Below are positions 28,640 through 37,187 of a DNA stretch of 64,000 nt, piece by piece. This DNA comes from an uncultured Oxalobacter sp. (GTDB taxonomy: Bacteria; Pseudomonadota; Gammaproteobacteria; Burkholderiales; Burkholderiaceae_D). The stretch lies in the NCBI GenBank assembly GCA_934277985.1, contig CAKQWF010000003.1, positions 186,001 through 250,000 on the forward strand, in the 5' to 3' direction. The translations under genes were made by a program, and so were the position numbers. Position 1 is the stretch's first letter. Each line of letters opens with the position of its first letter. Under the pieces are notes generated by a model. It did no database searches. It was not told where the DNA came from and worked only from the letters and a program-made list of their open reading frames with translations.

Positions 28640-29563
28640 TCACGCCATTTCCCTGAAAACCGCACCCTCCGAACGGACACAACACCCGGATGCATCCACG
28701 AGAAACCCCTCGACGGGATATCGCCGTGAAATGGCGGCCATGCTGCCGGAAAACGTTTCTGCCGTTTCTACGAACAATGCCGTCGAAGCCATATCGCCGA
28801 TGGCACAGTTGTCGCTTGTCATGCAAACCAGCCGGTTCGGCGAGGGATAGCCGGTACGCGGGTCAAGAATATGGCCGTAACGCCTGCCTGCTATCGTGAC
28901 ATATGTCTGCGACTGGGACGATGTCGAAAAACACTGGTTGCACAGTGAAACGGTATAAACCTTGCCGCTATCGAGCGGATCGGCCACCGAGACATCCCAG
29001 GCCTGAGAGATATCGGGAGCAAGTGCATAAATCGTGCTGCCGCCCGCATTGATGATACCGTCATCAATGCCCATCGCTCGCATTTCGGCTACCATCCGGT
29101 CAAGTGCCCACGCCTTGATAAACGAACCGGTGACGATTTCCTGCCCTTTCCGGATTCTCGCACGCGTTCCATCGACATCGATCCCCCTGTAATCGACAAA
29201 TCGTCTGATTGCAGCAATTTCCTGATCCGTGGGAATACTCGTCACCCGGTCTTTGTAAAAGCCCCACAGTCTGATCAGCGGCATGACCGTAATGTCATAT
29301 CCCCCGTCAGAAAGTTCCGAGAAAGAAACGGCTTGTTCCAACATCGAGACCGTCTCTTCATCGACTTCGACAAACCGTCCGGCATTCCGGTTGATACGGT
29401 CTATATACGATCCTGCGGTATGGGAATTGTATTGCCGGTCGAATGACTCCATGACGAAAAACAGCCGGTCGAAAACGTCATCGTCGAACGATGCCGGAAT
29501 CTTGACGCGAATATGCGCCCTGAAAAGAAAGCGTGTCTGAACCTTGTAGAGTTGCCCGTCCAT
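28640..29563 (-). CDS. apbE: FAD:protein FMN transferase ApbE
   Basis: 307 residues. ApbE moves FMN from FAD onto Thr residues of flavoproteins such as NqrC or RnfG, or of FMN-binding domain proteins, with Mg2+. Visible family motifs are YNSHTAGSYIDRIN, SDGGYDITVMPLIRLWGF, GSFIKAWALDRM, INAGGSTIYAL and HILDPRTGYP. No lipoprotein signal is present, so it may act in the cytoplasm or be secreted without one. It follows a small exported Lys-rich protein by 9 bp and the HPP gene further upstream, in one likely transcription unit. Confidence 0.9.
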   Translation of the reverse strand: MDGQLYKVQTRFLFRAHIRVKIPASFDDDVFDRLFFVMESFDRQYNSHTAGSYIDRINRNAGRFVEVDEETVSMLEQAVSFSELSDGGYDITVMPLIRLWGFYKDRVTSIPTDQEIAAIRRFVDYRGIDVDGTRARIRKGQEIVTGSFIKAWALDRMVAEMRAMGIDDGIINAGGSTIYALAPDISQAWDVSVADPLDSGKVYTVSLCNQCFSTSSQSQTYVTIAGRRYGHILDPRTGYPSPNRLVCMTSDNCAIGDMASTALFVETAETFSGSMAAISRRYPVEGFLVDASGCCVRSEGAVFREMA

Positions 29564-29572
29564 GTTTCCGTA

Positions 29573-29803
29573 TCATTGCGACCCGGAAGCCCATTCCCGT
29601 TTTTTCTTTTCGAGACGAACTTTTCCCTTGTCGGTACCGGCATTGCGGTCTTTTTCAGCGTTTTTCGCCTCATTCGTCTTTTCAGGCGCCTTTTTCACGT
29701 CGCCATGCTTCACGGCACGTTCATTTGCTCCAGTGGCGATACCTGAAATCACCAGCAACAGCGACGCAAGCGCCCATCCCGGTTTTCCGAAAAATCCCTT
29801 CAT
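29573..29803 (-). CDS. Small exported Lys/Glu-rich protein
   Basis: 76 residues: a signal-like N-terminus (MKGFFGKPGWALASLLLVISGIATGA) followed by a highly charged tail rich in Lys, Glu and Ala, likely disordered or helical. Not recognised as a family. It lies 9 bp before apbE and 21 bp after the HPP gene, in the same direction, so it is probably a real member of this unit. It has no Thr-flavinylation motif, so it is not obviously the ApbE substrate. Confidence 0.6.
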   Translation of the reverse strand: MKGFFGKPGWALASLLLVISGIATGANERAVKHGDVKKAPEKTNEAKNAEKDRNAGTDKGKVRLEKKKREWASGSQ

Positions 29804-29824
29804 CTGTCCCTTGCATGCATACCG

Positions 29825-30394
29825 TCATATCCAGTACTTCGGATAATGCCGGTTTTTGTTCGAGGAAAAATTGTTCACAACCACGGCAACCGCCAGCATG
29901 ATCAGCACACCGACCAGCACCGGTGACAATATATACATCCATCCCAGTTCATGAACGGACGCCCCCCCCACCACGGCGATCAATGCTGTCGCACCACCCG
30001 GCGGATGTGTCGTATTCGTCGCCATCATGGCGGCGATCGCTGTCGCGACAGCTAGTGCGGAAGCCAAGGGTACGTTATCCGGGAAAAGATTATACGCAAT
30101 CACACCGACAAGTGCCGAAATGACATGTCCTCCGACCAGATTTCTGGGCTGCGACAACTCTCCCATCGGTACCCCGTAAATCAGTACGGCCGACGCGCCA
30201 AACGAACCGATCAGAAACAAATTGGCATTTTCCTGTATACCCATCCAGTAGTTCAGCCACCATACGCCGAAAATGCCGGCAAAACCGCCAATCCAGGCCC
30301 ATGCGATTTCAGACAACGGCTTTTTTACCAATGTTCTGGAACCGCCCTTCATTTTCGACAAATAGCTTTTCAGCACCACTTCAAAACCTTTCAT
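29825..30394 (-). CDS. HPP-family integral membrane protein
   Basis: 189 residues with four to five membrane segments and the family motif in ATNTTHPPGGATALIAV. HPP proteins of plants and cyanobacteria have been linked with nitrite transport across membranes; in heterotrophic bacteria the substrate is open. It probably heads a unit with the small exported protein and apbE. An Rrf2 regulator is divergent about 100 bp away. Confidence 0.88.
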   Translation of the reverse strand: MKGFEVVLKSYLSKMKGGSRTLVKKPLSEIAWAWIGGFAGIFGVWWLNYWMGIQENANLFLIGSFGASAVLIYGVPMGELSQPRNLVGGHVISALVGVIAYNLFPDNVPLASALAVATAIAAMMATNTTHPPGGATALIAVVGGASVHELGWMYILSPVLVGVLIMLAVAVVVNNFSSNKNRHYPKYWI

Positions 30395-30491
30395 TCATGC
30401 ACAACAGTGCGAACATTGTAAAATCGGCGAAACGCGTGATTTTACCGCCGCTTTTCATCGTCATCCGGAACGAATACCCCTCGCCGCAGCC

Positions 30492-30968
30492 ATGAGACTG
30501 TCAACCAATACCCGATACGCCATCCGTATCATTTTCGAACTGCATCTGGCCAACGCCCCCGTTCCGATCGCTGCCCTCTCGGAACAGACCAACATCAGCC
30601 AGAAAACCGTCGAAAACATCCATGCCATCCTCAAGTCAAACGGTATCACGGAAGCCATCATCGGCGCACACGGCGGCATCCGGCTAGGCATGCCGCTCCG
30701 TGAAATCAGTCTGGGAAAAATGATCGACCTTTTCGACGATGGCGTGCGCTTCGTCGTCTGCTTCGGCAACAAGTCCAATGACTGCCCACGCCAGCATATC
30801 TGCGAAACCCGCTCCGTCTGGAAAACCGTTTCCGACAGAATCAGCGACGTACTCGAAGGCGTTTCGCTGGAATCCATTCTGGACCAGTACCGTCAGGAAA
30901 CGGATCGGGAACGCGGAGAAAAAATCGTCATCCGGTGCATCAACCGGAAAGGCGATATCCCGCTCTGA
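30492..30968 (+). CDS. Rrf2-family transcriptional regulator with three-Cys iron-sulfur motif
   Basis: 158 residues. The winged HTH (STNTRYAIRIIFELHLANAPVPIAALSEQTNISQ split over residues 4-37) is followed by CFGNKSNDCPRQHIC, which has the Cys pattern typical of [2Fe-2S] or [4Fe-4S] Rrf2 sensors such as NsrR, IscR or RirA. It is divergent from the HPP-apbE unit, its likely target. NO or redox sensing is inferred from the family and fits a nitrite-type transporter. Confidence 0.88.
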   Translation: MRLSTNTRYAIRIIFELHLANAPVPIAALSEQTNISQKTVENIHAILKSNGITEAIIGAHGGIRLGMPLREISLGKMIDLFDDGVRFVVCFGNKSNDCPRQHICETRSVWKTVSDRISDVLEGVSLESILDQYRQETDRERGEKIVIRCINRKGDIPL

Positions 30969-31107
30969 ACTTTACCGTACCCTCTTCAGGCATATCCCCC
31001 GTGCCTGCTCCCGTTTTCCGGCGCGCGTCCCTGAAATCAGGAAACAAGTGGTCACCGCTCCGGCGGCAAACACGCGTTTCCCGCGCAACCGGCTCCGTCA
31101 CGAACCG

Positions 31108-31599
31108 TCAGTTATCCGCACATGGCGCGACAAGACAGGTATCGCCATCCTCCTTGAGCCTGACGCCTTCGCTGTCGTATACCGTGACATTGACCGGCAC
31201 GGCCGTACTGATACTGCTGGCCACCGTACAGAAATTCTCGAACTGGTTCAATGCCCGTTCCAGATGCGCCAGCGATGCGGCAGGTTTGCCCAGACGGATT
31301 TCCACGTCGATAGCCAGTATCCGCAGACGGTTGGCATCGTTACGCCCGACCCGCGCTCTGGCGACCGTCCTGATCGGCGAAGGGTCCTGCCTGAATTTCG
31401 ACAAGGCGAACATCAGGGAATCCGACAGGCAGTTTGCCACACCGGCCGTCACCAGCTGTTCGGGACTGGGACCTCCGTTTTTTCCGATCGGTTCCGGTTC
31501 ATCGACGACCCATTCGGCACCGCTTCCGCCGAAACGCGCCCTGAACTGGAACTTTTCGATCTGTTCCAGTACGACTTCATTGGCATGATTGTCTTGCAT
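31108..31599 (-). CDS. OsmC-family protein
   Basis: 163 residues, OsmC/Ohr fold. The peroxidatic Cys region is GVANCLSDSLMFALSKF; the second conserved Cys is in NFCTVASSI. The spacing and the CLSDS motif are nearer YhfA-like OsmC proteins than Ohr. The start at 31599 has GGAGGCGG just upstream; an earlier ATG at 31611 is possible. It is convergent with the Rrf2 gene. Confidence 0.85.
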   Translation of the reverse strand: MQDNHANEVVLEQIEKFQFRARFGGSGAEWVVDEPEPIGKNGGPSPEQLVTAGVANCLSDSLMFALSKFRQDPSPIRTVARARVGRNDANRLRILAIDVEIRLGKPAASLAHLERALNQFENFCTVASSISTAVPVNVTVYDSEGVRLKEDGDTCLVAPCADN

Positions 31600-31661
31600 T
31601 TCCGCCTCCATTGATCCGTTATCAAACTGTCTGACGTAACCTTATCAAGGTTTACACCGGT

Positions 31662-31688
31662 AAAAAACCCCCTTGCAAGGGGGGTTTT
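31662..31688 (-). terminator. Intrinsic terminator of the MOSC gene
   Basis: On the minus strand a G/C stem (AAAACCCCCC against GGGGGTTTT) with a TTGCAA loop is followed by TTTTTT. It lies just after the MOSC stop. Confidence 0.8.
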
Positions 31689-31697
31689 CCGGAAAAT

Positions 31698-32384
31698 TCA
31701 AAGGATACCTGTTCCCAGCAATCGGGCATCCCATGATTCGATCCGGCCGGACCCGATTCGCTTGCGCAACGTATTTTGCCATCTTTCCGACAACCCTTTC
31801 GTCTCCGACAAAGCTTGCCAGTCATCCGGATTCATCGAAGGTTCTTCGCTTTCTGTACCGAACATGACCGACATGATCTCATGTATCGTCACACTGCTGA
31901 CACGTTCCTGAAAACGGAAAGGCATGTTCGCGCCGACCGTACCGGTTCGCAATACCCGGTAAAGCCATCCGCAGCGCGCCTGCTGCTGCATGACCAGCGC
32001 CATGGCATCGCACCCCGTCCGGTACGTCAGCTTGTAACAAGGAGAACGCGGCTGACTGACTTGTATCACGGCATCACCCCAGCGAAATATGTCCCCGATA
32101 CACACGTTCTTTTCATGCCAGCGCGGATCGGAGAGGTTTTCGCCGAAAAGCGCCGGTGCGAACATGCTGCCCTTTTTGGGATAGCGTTTTTTCCACCAGT
32201 CGTAATGCAGCGACGAATAATGCAGCAATGCTCTTTCAGGGCCGCCATGAACCTTTCCGGAAGCCTGTTCATCACCTTCCAGTCCGTTTTCGCCAAGCCA
32301 CAATTCCCCGAATACCTCCGACTTGAAAATAGCGCTGGGAAAGCCCATGTCCGTTTCACGCACCTTGCCGATAAAAACTCGCAT
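31698..32384 (-). CDS. MOSC-domain protein (YiiM-like)
   Basis: 228 residues from the ATG at 32384. The MOSC domain shows GLEGDEQASGKVHGGPERALLHYSS, FGENL and the conserved Cys in QPRSPCYKL; the YiiM-type 3-alpha C-terminal extension follows. Family members use molybdenum cofactor or reduce N-hydroxylated bases. The start codon choice between 32384 and 32387 rests on AGGTG spacing. It lies about 90 bp after the purine permease gene in the same direction. Confidence 0.88.
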   Translation of the reverse strand: MRVFIGKVRETDMGFPSAIFKSEVFGELWLGENGLEGDEQASGKVHGGPERALLHYSSLHYDWWKKRYPKKGSMFAPALFGENLSDPRWHEKNVCIGDIFRWGDAVIQVSQPRSPCYKLTYRTGCDAMALVMQQQARCGWLYRVLRTGTVGANMPFRFQERVSSVTIHEIMSVMFGTESEEPSMNPDDWQALSETKGLSERWQNTLRKRIGSGRIESWDARLLGTGIL

Positions 32385-32471
32385 CATGTCCACCTGACAT
32401 TCAGAAAAAATTCATTTTTGACGTTATGGCACGCTTCGTCAATGACCCGCGATAAACGCCGTGCACTCCGT

Positions 32472-33959
32472 TCATCCGGTCACCATAAAAGCGAAACGCA
32501 AGACAAACAACAGACAAAGTATCACCGTCAGACAGTGAATCTGCCGGATACGTCCCATCAGCAAGCCGATCAACACATAGGTTATCAGGCCAAACGCGAT
32601 ACCATTGGCAATGGAATAGGTAAACGGCATGAAAACCATCGTGGCGAAAGAAGGAATGGCCGAAGTCATATCCGAAAAATCCACTTCCCTGACCGACCCC
32701 ATCATCAATACCCCGACAAATATCAGGGCCGGTGCCGTCGCAGCGGCAGGAATGACCGTAATCACCGGTGCGATCACCAGCGATGCCAGAAACAGTAAAG
32801 AAGTCACCAGTGCCGTCATCCCGGTTCGCCCTCCTTCGGCAATACCGGTACTGGATTCGACAAACACCGTGGCAGTGGAAGAGCCGAGGCAGGCACCTGC
32901 CGTCGTGGCGATGGCATCGCACATCATCGCTTCTTTCATGCGCGGCATATCGCCGTTCCCGTCGAGCATTTTCGCCTGTTTCGCCGTACCGAGCAGCGTA
33001 CCGATCGTATCGAACATATCGACCAGAGAAAAGGAAATGACGATCATGATGACGGTGAGCGCCATTTCAAACAAATTCGATGTATTCCGGAAAAGGCCTG
33101 CAAAATCCATATTGAACAGTGAAATTTCCCGGAAATCCTGCATCTGGCCGGTCAGATTGAATGAAAACTCGTGCAGTGCCGTCAATCCGAATGGTATCCC
33201 TGCCAGTGTGGAAACCAGAATACCGATGAAAATCGCACCCCTGATTCGCCGTGCGAACAGCACACCGGTCACGACCAGTCCGATCAGTGCCACTATCGCG
33301 GAGGCGATCATCCGGTGATATTCCACTACCGGATACTTCATACCGCCCGCCATAATCATACCTGCCGCATCCCCAGTATCGTTCCAGAGCGAAAAATCGA
33401 TCATGCCGACAAAGGTGGCACCGTTGGAAACCACGATCGAGGCATTTTCCAGACCGATCAGTGCCAGAAAAAGCCCGATGCCAGCCGACATGGCAGCCTT
33501 GACAGGTTGCGGAATCGCCCTGACACAGGCTTCCCGGAAACCGATGGCCGTAATGAAAATGAACAAGAGACCGGAAATAAAGACCATCGCCAGCGCCTGC
33601 TGATACGAATATCCCATTCCCAGAACGACGGTATAGGCAAAAAAGGCATTGAGTCCCATACCCGGTGCCTGCGCGAACGGTACTTTGGCATAGACTGCCA
33701 TCAACAGCGTTCCGATGAACGCGATCAGGCAGGTCGCGAAAAACACGCCATTGGCCACTTGTGCGGCATAGACAGTCTCACCCCGAATGATGAAAGGCGC
33801 GGACAGAATCTGTGGATTGACCACCAGAATATAGGCCATCGCAAAAAACGTCGTGATACCCGCCAGAATTTCGGTGCGCATCGTCGAACCGCTTTCGCTG
33901 ATTCCGAAAAAACGGTCGGGGAAATTTTTTTCCTGTCTTTGCGTTTTTTGTTCAGCCAA
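32472..33959 (-). CDS. NCS2-family purine permease (AzgA type), UUG start
   Basis: 495-residue hypoxanthine/guanine:proton symporter with about twelve to fourteen membrane segments: TTFFAMAYILVVNPQILS, AQAPGMGLNAFFAYTVVLG and STATVFVESSTGIAEGGRTG are AzgA signatures. The start is a TTG at 33959 with AAGGAGG 7-8 nt upstream; the first ATG lies 26 codons inside and would cut conserved sequence. It is followed by the MOSC gene and preceded by guanine deaminase, so imported guanine can be deaminated to xanthine at once. Confidence 0.92.
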   Translation of the reverse strand: MAEQKTQRQEKNFPDRFFGISESGSTMRTEILAGITTFFAMAYILVVNPQILSAPFIIRGETVYAAQVANGVFFATCLIAFIGTLLMAVYAKVPFAQAPGMGLNAFFAYTVVLGMGYSYQQALAMVFISGLLFIFITAIGFREACVRAIPQPVKAAMSAGIGLFLALIGLENASIVVSNGATFVGMIDFSLWNDTGDAAGMIMAGGMKYPVVEYHRMIASAIVALIGLVVTGVLFARRIRGAIFIGILVSTLAGIPFGLTALHEFSFNLTGQMQDFREISLFNMDFAGLFRNTSNLFEMALTVIMIVISFSLVDMFDTIGTLLGTAKQAKMLDGNGDMPRMKEAMMCDAIATTAGACLGSSTATVFVESSTGIAEGGRTGMTALVTSLLFLASLVIAPVITVIPAAATAPALIFVGVLMMGSVREVDFSDMTSAIPSFATMVFMPFTYSIANGIAFGLITYVLIGLLMGRIRQIHCLTVILCLLFVLRFAFMVTG

Positions 33960-34021
33960 TATATTCCCTCCTTTTCACCAGCCACACCGGCATCTGCCGA
34001 CATCACCTTCAGATGCCGGTT

Positions 34022-35293
34022 TCATCCGAAAATTTTTCTGCCTTGCACATATTTTTGCCGGATACACCGGTCATCCCCCAGATAAACCAGCCGTTCCAGC
34101 CGTTTTTCCGGAGCAAGCGGTCGCAACGAAGGCCACAATGTATCATCAAGTACCAGCGCATCGAATTCATATCCCGCCTCGAAACTGCCGACCTTGCCGA
34201 AAAACGCGCCACCACCTTTCGTCGCCAGATAAAACGCTTCCGGCAACGTCAGCGGTTTGCAACCGTCATCGACCAGACGCCAGTACAGTCTGGAAACCGA
34301 AACGGCATCGGCGACGGCACGAAACCCCGACAGGGAATACCCGCCCGCGATATCACTGCCCAACCCGACAGACAAACCGTTTTCCAGATATTTCCTGACC
34401 GGAGCGATACCGGACGAAAGATTGACATTGGACTGCGGACAATGCGCCACGAAAACCCCTCTTTCGCGCAACAATTTTATTTCGGCATCCGAAGAATAGA
34501 CACAATGCGCCATGACTGTCGGTCCCCCGCTGCCGAACAGGCCGAAGCGGTCATACACATCCCCGTAACATGTACTGTCCGGAAAAAGCGATTTGACCCA
34601 GTCCACTTCGCCAGGATTTTCCGAAAGATGCGATTGCACAGGCAAGCCGTATTCCCCCTGCAATCGCCCCAGCCCCGCCATCAGGGCCGCACTGCAAGAC
34701 GGCACGAAACGTGGCGTCAGAATCGGCGAAACATACCTGAACGCGGACAGACTTTGCCTGATCCATGCCACGGTCGCCGCCAGCGAGTCCGCCGTCGTCT
34801 CGACATAATCATCCGGACTGTTCGCATCCATATTGACCTTGCCGACTTTTGTGACCAGACCGGTTTTTTCCAGCATTCGCATCAGCAACAATGTGGTATC
34901 TGGATGTATCGTCGCGAAAATGCAGGCCCGTGTGGCGGTCGAATGTTTCAGATCGTCAACAAACACCCCGTAAGCTTTTTCCGCATAAGCCATATCACCG
35001 TAACGTGATTCTTCCGGAAAGGTATAGGCACGCAACCAGTCCAGCAATTCCATATCCATGCCCAGTCCGCGAAAAGCATACTGTGGTGCATGCACATGCA
35101 AATCCGTCATTCCCGGAACGATCAACGCACCGCTGCTATTTTCCACCGCAATACCGGCATAACGGGCTGGCAAAGTATCGAATATCCCTGCCACATGACC
35201 ATCCTCGCAAACAAGATAATGATCCTGAAAAGATTCCAGGCGGGACGGACCCGCCGTATAAAGCAGATTTCCCTTGAGTGCAAATGTTTTCAT
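34022..35293 (-). CDS. guaD: Guanine deaminase
   Basis: 423-residue amidohydrolase converting guanine to xanthine and ammonia. Zn ligands and substrate residues are seen in PGMTDLHVHAPQYAFRG, SHLSENPGEV, MAHCVYSS and GLGSDIAGG. The ATG at 35293 is favoured over a TTG four codons upstream. It is about 60 bp upstream of the AzgA-type permease gene on the same strand, forming a guanine uptake and salvage pair. Confidence 0.93.
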   Translation of the reverse strand: MKTFALKGNLLYTAGPSRLESFQDHYLVCEDGHVAGIFDTLPARYAGIAVENSSGALIVPGMTDLHVHAPQYAFRGLGMDMELLDWLRAYTFPEESRYGDMAYAEKAYGVFVDDLKHSTATRACIFATIHPDTTLLLMRMLEKTGLVTKVGKVNMDANSPDDYVETTADSLAATVAWIRQSLSAFRYVSPILTPRFVPSCSAALMAGLGRLQGEYGLPVQSHLSENPGEVDWVKSLFPDSTCYGDVYDRFGLFGSGGPTVMAHCVYSSDAEIKLLRERGVFVAHCPQSNVNLSSGIAPVRKYLENGLSVGLGSDIAGGYSLSGFRAVADAVSVSRLYWRLVDDGCKPLTLPEAFYLATKGGGAFFGKVGSFEAGYEFDALVLDDTLWPSLRPLAPEKRLERLVYLGDDRCIRQKYVQGRKIFG

Positions 35294-35569
35294 CAGGCTG
35301 TTCAATACATGAGCATTATCGTAAAAACGTCATTATAATCGGCCGCTTTTCCGGGAAACGGCACCTGTCTGCCTGATGGCTGGCACATCCTTGCCGATAC
35401 CATGCCCATCGAAGATTCCGCATGCCTTTCATCCCGCCGCAACAGCAGTCCTTTCAGAAAAACATGTATTGAAAATACCTTCCCTGCCCATCCCCGGCAA
35501 GCAGAGATCGGAAAAGCATTGTATCCTTAGGCATTCAATCCGGATTCATTTTTCCGTTACGGAGTCTGC

Positions 35570-36244
35570 ATGAAACTGTTCGACATTATCGGTCCCGTCA
35601 TGATCGGCCCATCGAGTTCCCACACGGCAGGCGCCGTCAAGATCGGACTGGTGGCACGCAAGCTTTTGGGCGAAAAACCGGTGAAAGCCGATATCAAACT
35701 GCACGGCTCGTTCGCCATGACCGGTGCGGGGCACGGTACGGACAGAGCCATCGTCGCCGGTTTGCTGGGAATCCGTCCGGATGACGAACGTATTCCGGAA
35801 AGTTTCGACATCGCTCGCAAGGAAGGCCTGTCGTTCGACATCGACACCACCCACATCCCCAACGCCCATCCGAATTCCACCCTGATCTCGCTTGAAGGAG
35901 ACCATGGCCGCAAGCTGGAAATCGTCGCGTCCTCGCTGGGTGGCGGCCGCATTCTGGTCTCCCGCCTCGACGGCATCACGACAAATTTCTCGGGCGACGA
36001 AAATACCCTGATCGTCCATACCCACTACGACAGGCCTGGCCACGTCGCACTGGTGACCTCCGCACTGGCGCGTTACGGAATCAATATCGCCACCATGCAG
36101 CTCTATCGCCGCTCCAAAGGTGGACAAGCCGTCATGGTCATCGAATGCGACGATCCCATCCCGCCGGAACTGGTTGAAAAACTGGCTGGTATGGAGGGCA
36201 TACTGAAAATCACTTACCTCAATCAGGAACAGGACAGGGGCTGA
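35570..36244 (+). CDS. sdaAB: L-serine ammonia-lyase, iron-sulfur type, beta subunit
   Basis: 224 residues. The family start FDIIGPVMIGPSSSHTAGAVKIG is intact and the C-terminal part carries an ACT-like regulatory domain (VHTHYDRPGHVALVTSALARYGINIATMQLYR). Together with the alpha subunit it splits serine to pyruvate and ammonia. One base separates its stop from the alpha subunit start. Confidence 0.94.
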   Translation: MKLFDIIGPVMIGPSSSHTAGAVKIGLVARKLLGEKPVKADIKLHGSFAMTGAGHGTDRAIVAGLLGIRPDDERIPESFDIARKEGLSFDIDTTHIPNAHPNSTLISLEGDHGRKLEIVASSLGGGRILVSRLDGITTNFSGDENTLIVHTHYDRPGHVALVTSALARYGINIATMQLYRRSKGGQAVMVIECDDPIPPELVEKLAGMEGILKITYLNQEQDRG

Positions 36245-36245
36245 T

Positions 36246-37139
36246 ATGGCATTTCAATCCGTCAAACAACTGCTGGAACGTGCGGCTGCTGAAAACCGGC
36301 CGCTGTGGGAAACGATTCTGGAAGACGACATCCATTCCCAAAATCTCAACCGTGAAGAATCCCTGGCGCGCATGCGTTATTTCTGGGAAGCGATGAAAGC
36401 GTCGGTGGACAGCTATCACCCTGCCGACCGTTCCAACAGCGGACTGGTCGGCGGTGACGGAGAAAAAGTCCGTATCGCCAGCGAAAAGGGACTTCTGTTC
36501 GGCGGCACCTTTTTCAATGAAGTCGTATCCGAAGCCCTGAAAGTCAGCGAAAGCAATGCCTGCATGAAACGGATCGTCGCCATGCCGACGGCAGGATCAT
36601 GCGGTGTCATTCCGGCCGTTCTGGTACCACTCATCAAAAAACGCGCGATTCCCGACGACACCATCATCGAGGCCCTGTATGTGGCCGCCGGCTTCGGACA
36701 AATCATCGCCACACGGTCATCCATATCGGGAGCCGAGGGCGGTTGCCAGGCTGAAATCGGCACCGCATCGGCAATGGCCGCCACCGCACTGACCCATCTG
36801 GGCGGCGGAACAGGCCAGATGTGTTCATATGCCTGCGCCATGGCATTGTCCAACCTGATGGGACTCGTCTGCGATCCTATCGCCGGACTTGTGGAAATCC
36901 CTTGCGTCCAGCGCAATGTCATCGGTGCCGTCAATGCCCTGTCCTGCGCCAATATGGCACTGGCAGGCATCGAACACAAAATCCCTGCCGATGAAGTCAT
37001 CGACGCCATCCGTGCCGTCGGAGATTCCATGTCCTCCGACCTGAAAGAAACGGCACGCGGAGGGCTTGCCAGCACACCGACCGCCTGCATCATCGTAAAA
37101 GAACTGATCCGCAAAAACCAGTTCCATTCCGAAAACTGA
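36246..37139 (+). CDS. sdaAA: L-serine ammonia-lyase, iron-sulfur type, alpha subunit
   Basis: 297 residues carrying the oxygen-sensitive [4Fe-4S] cluster; likely Cys ligands are in PTAGSCGVIPAV, MCSYACAM and VEIPCVQRN. SNSGLVGGDGEKV and GAEGGCQAEIG are also conserved. The split-subunit form is typical of anaerobes and Firmicutes-like enzymes, fitting an anaerobic host. It is translated right after the beta subunit. Confidence 0.94.
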   Translation: MAFQSVKQLLERAAAENRPLWETILEDDIHSQNLNREESLARMRYFWEAMKASVDSYHPADRSNSGLVGGDGEKVRIASEKGLLFGGTFFNEVVSEALKVSESNACMKRIVAMPTAGSCGVIPAVLVPLIKKRAIPDDTIIEALYVAAGFGQIIATRSSISGAEGGCQAEIGTASAMAATALTHLGGGTGQMCSYACAMALSNLMGLVCDPIAGLVEIPCVQRNVIGAVNALSCANMALAGIEHKIPADEVIDAIRAVGDSMSSDLKETARGGLASTPTACIIVKELIRKNQFHSEN

Positions 37140-37187
37140 CCTTGGCACGCGCCTGCACAGGTTCGCCGGCACAGGCGCATGTTCATG

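Noticed and set aside
37149..37178. GCGCCTG/CAGGCGC hairpin between sdaAA and metE as terminator
   Set aside because: Short stem, long loop and no T run on either strand.
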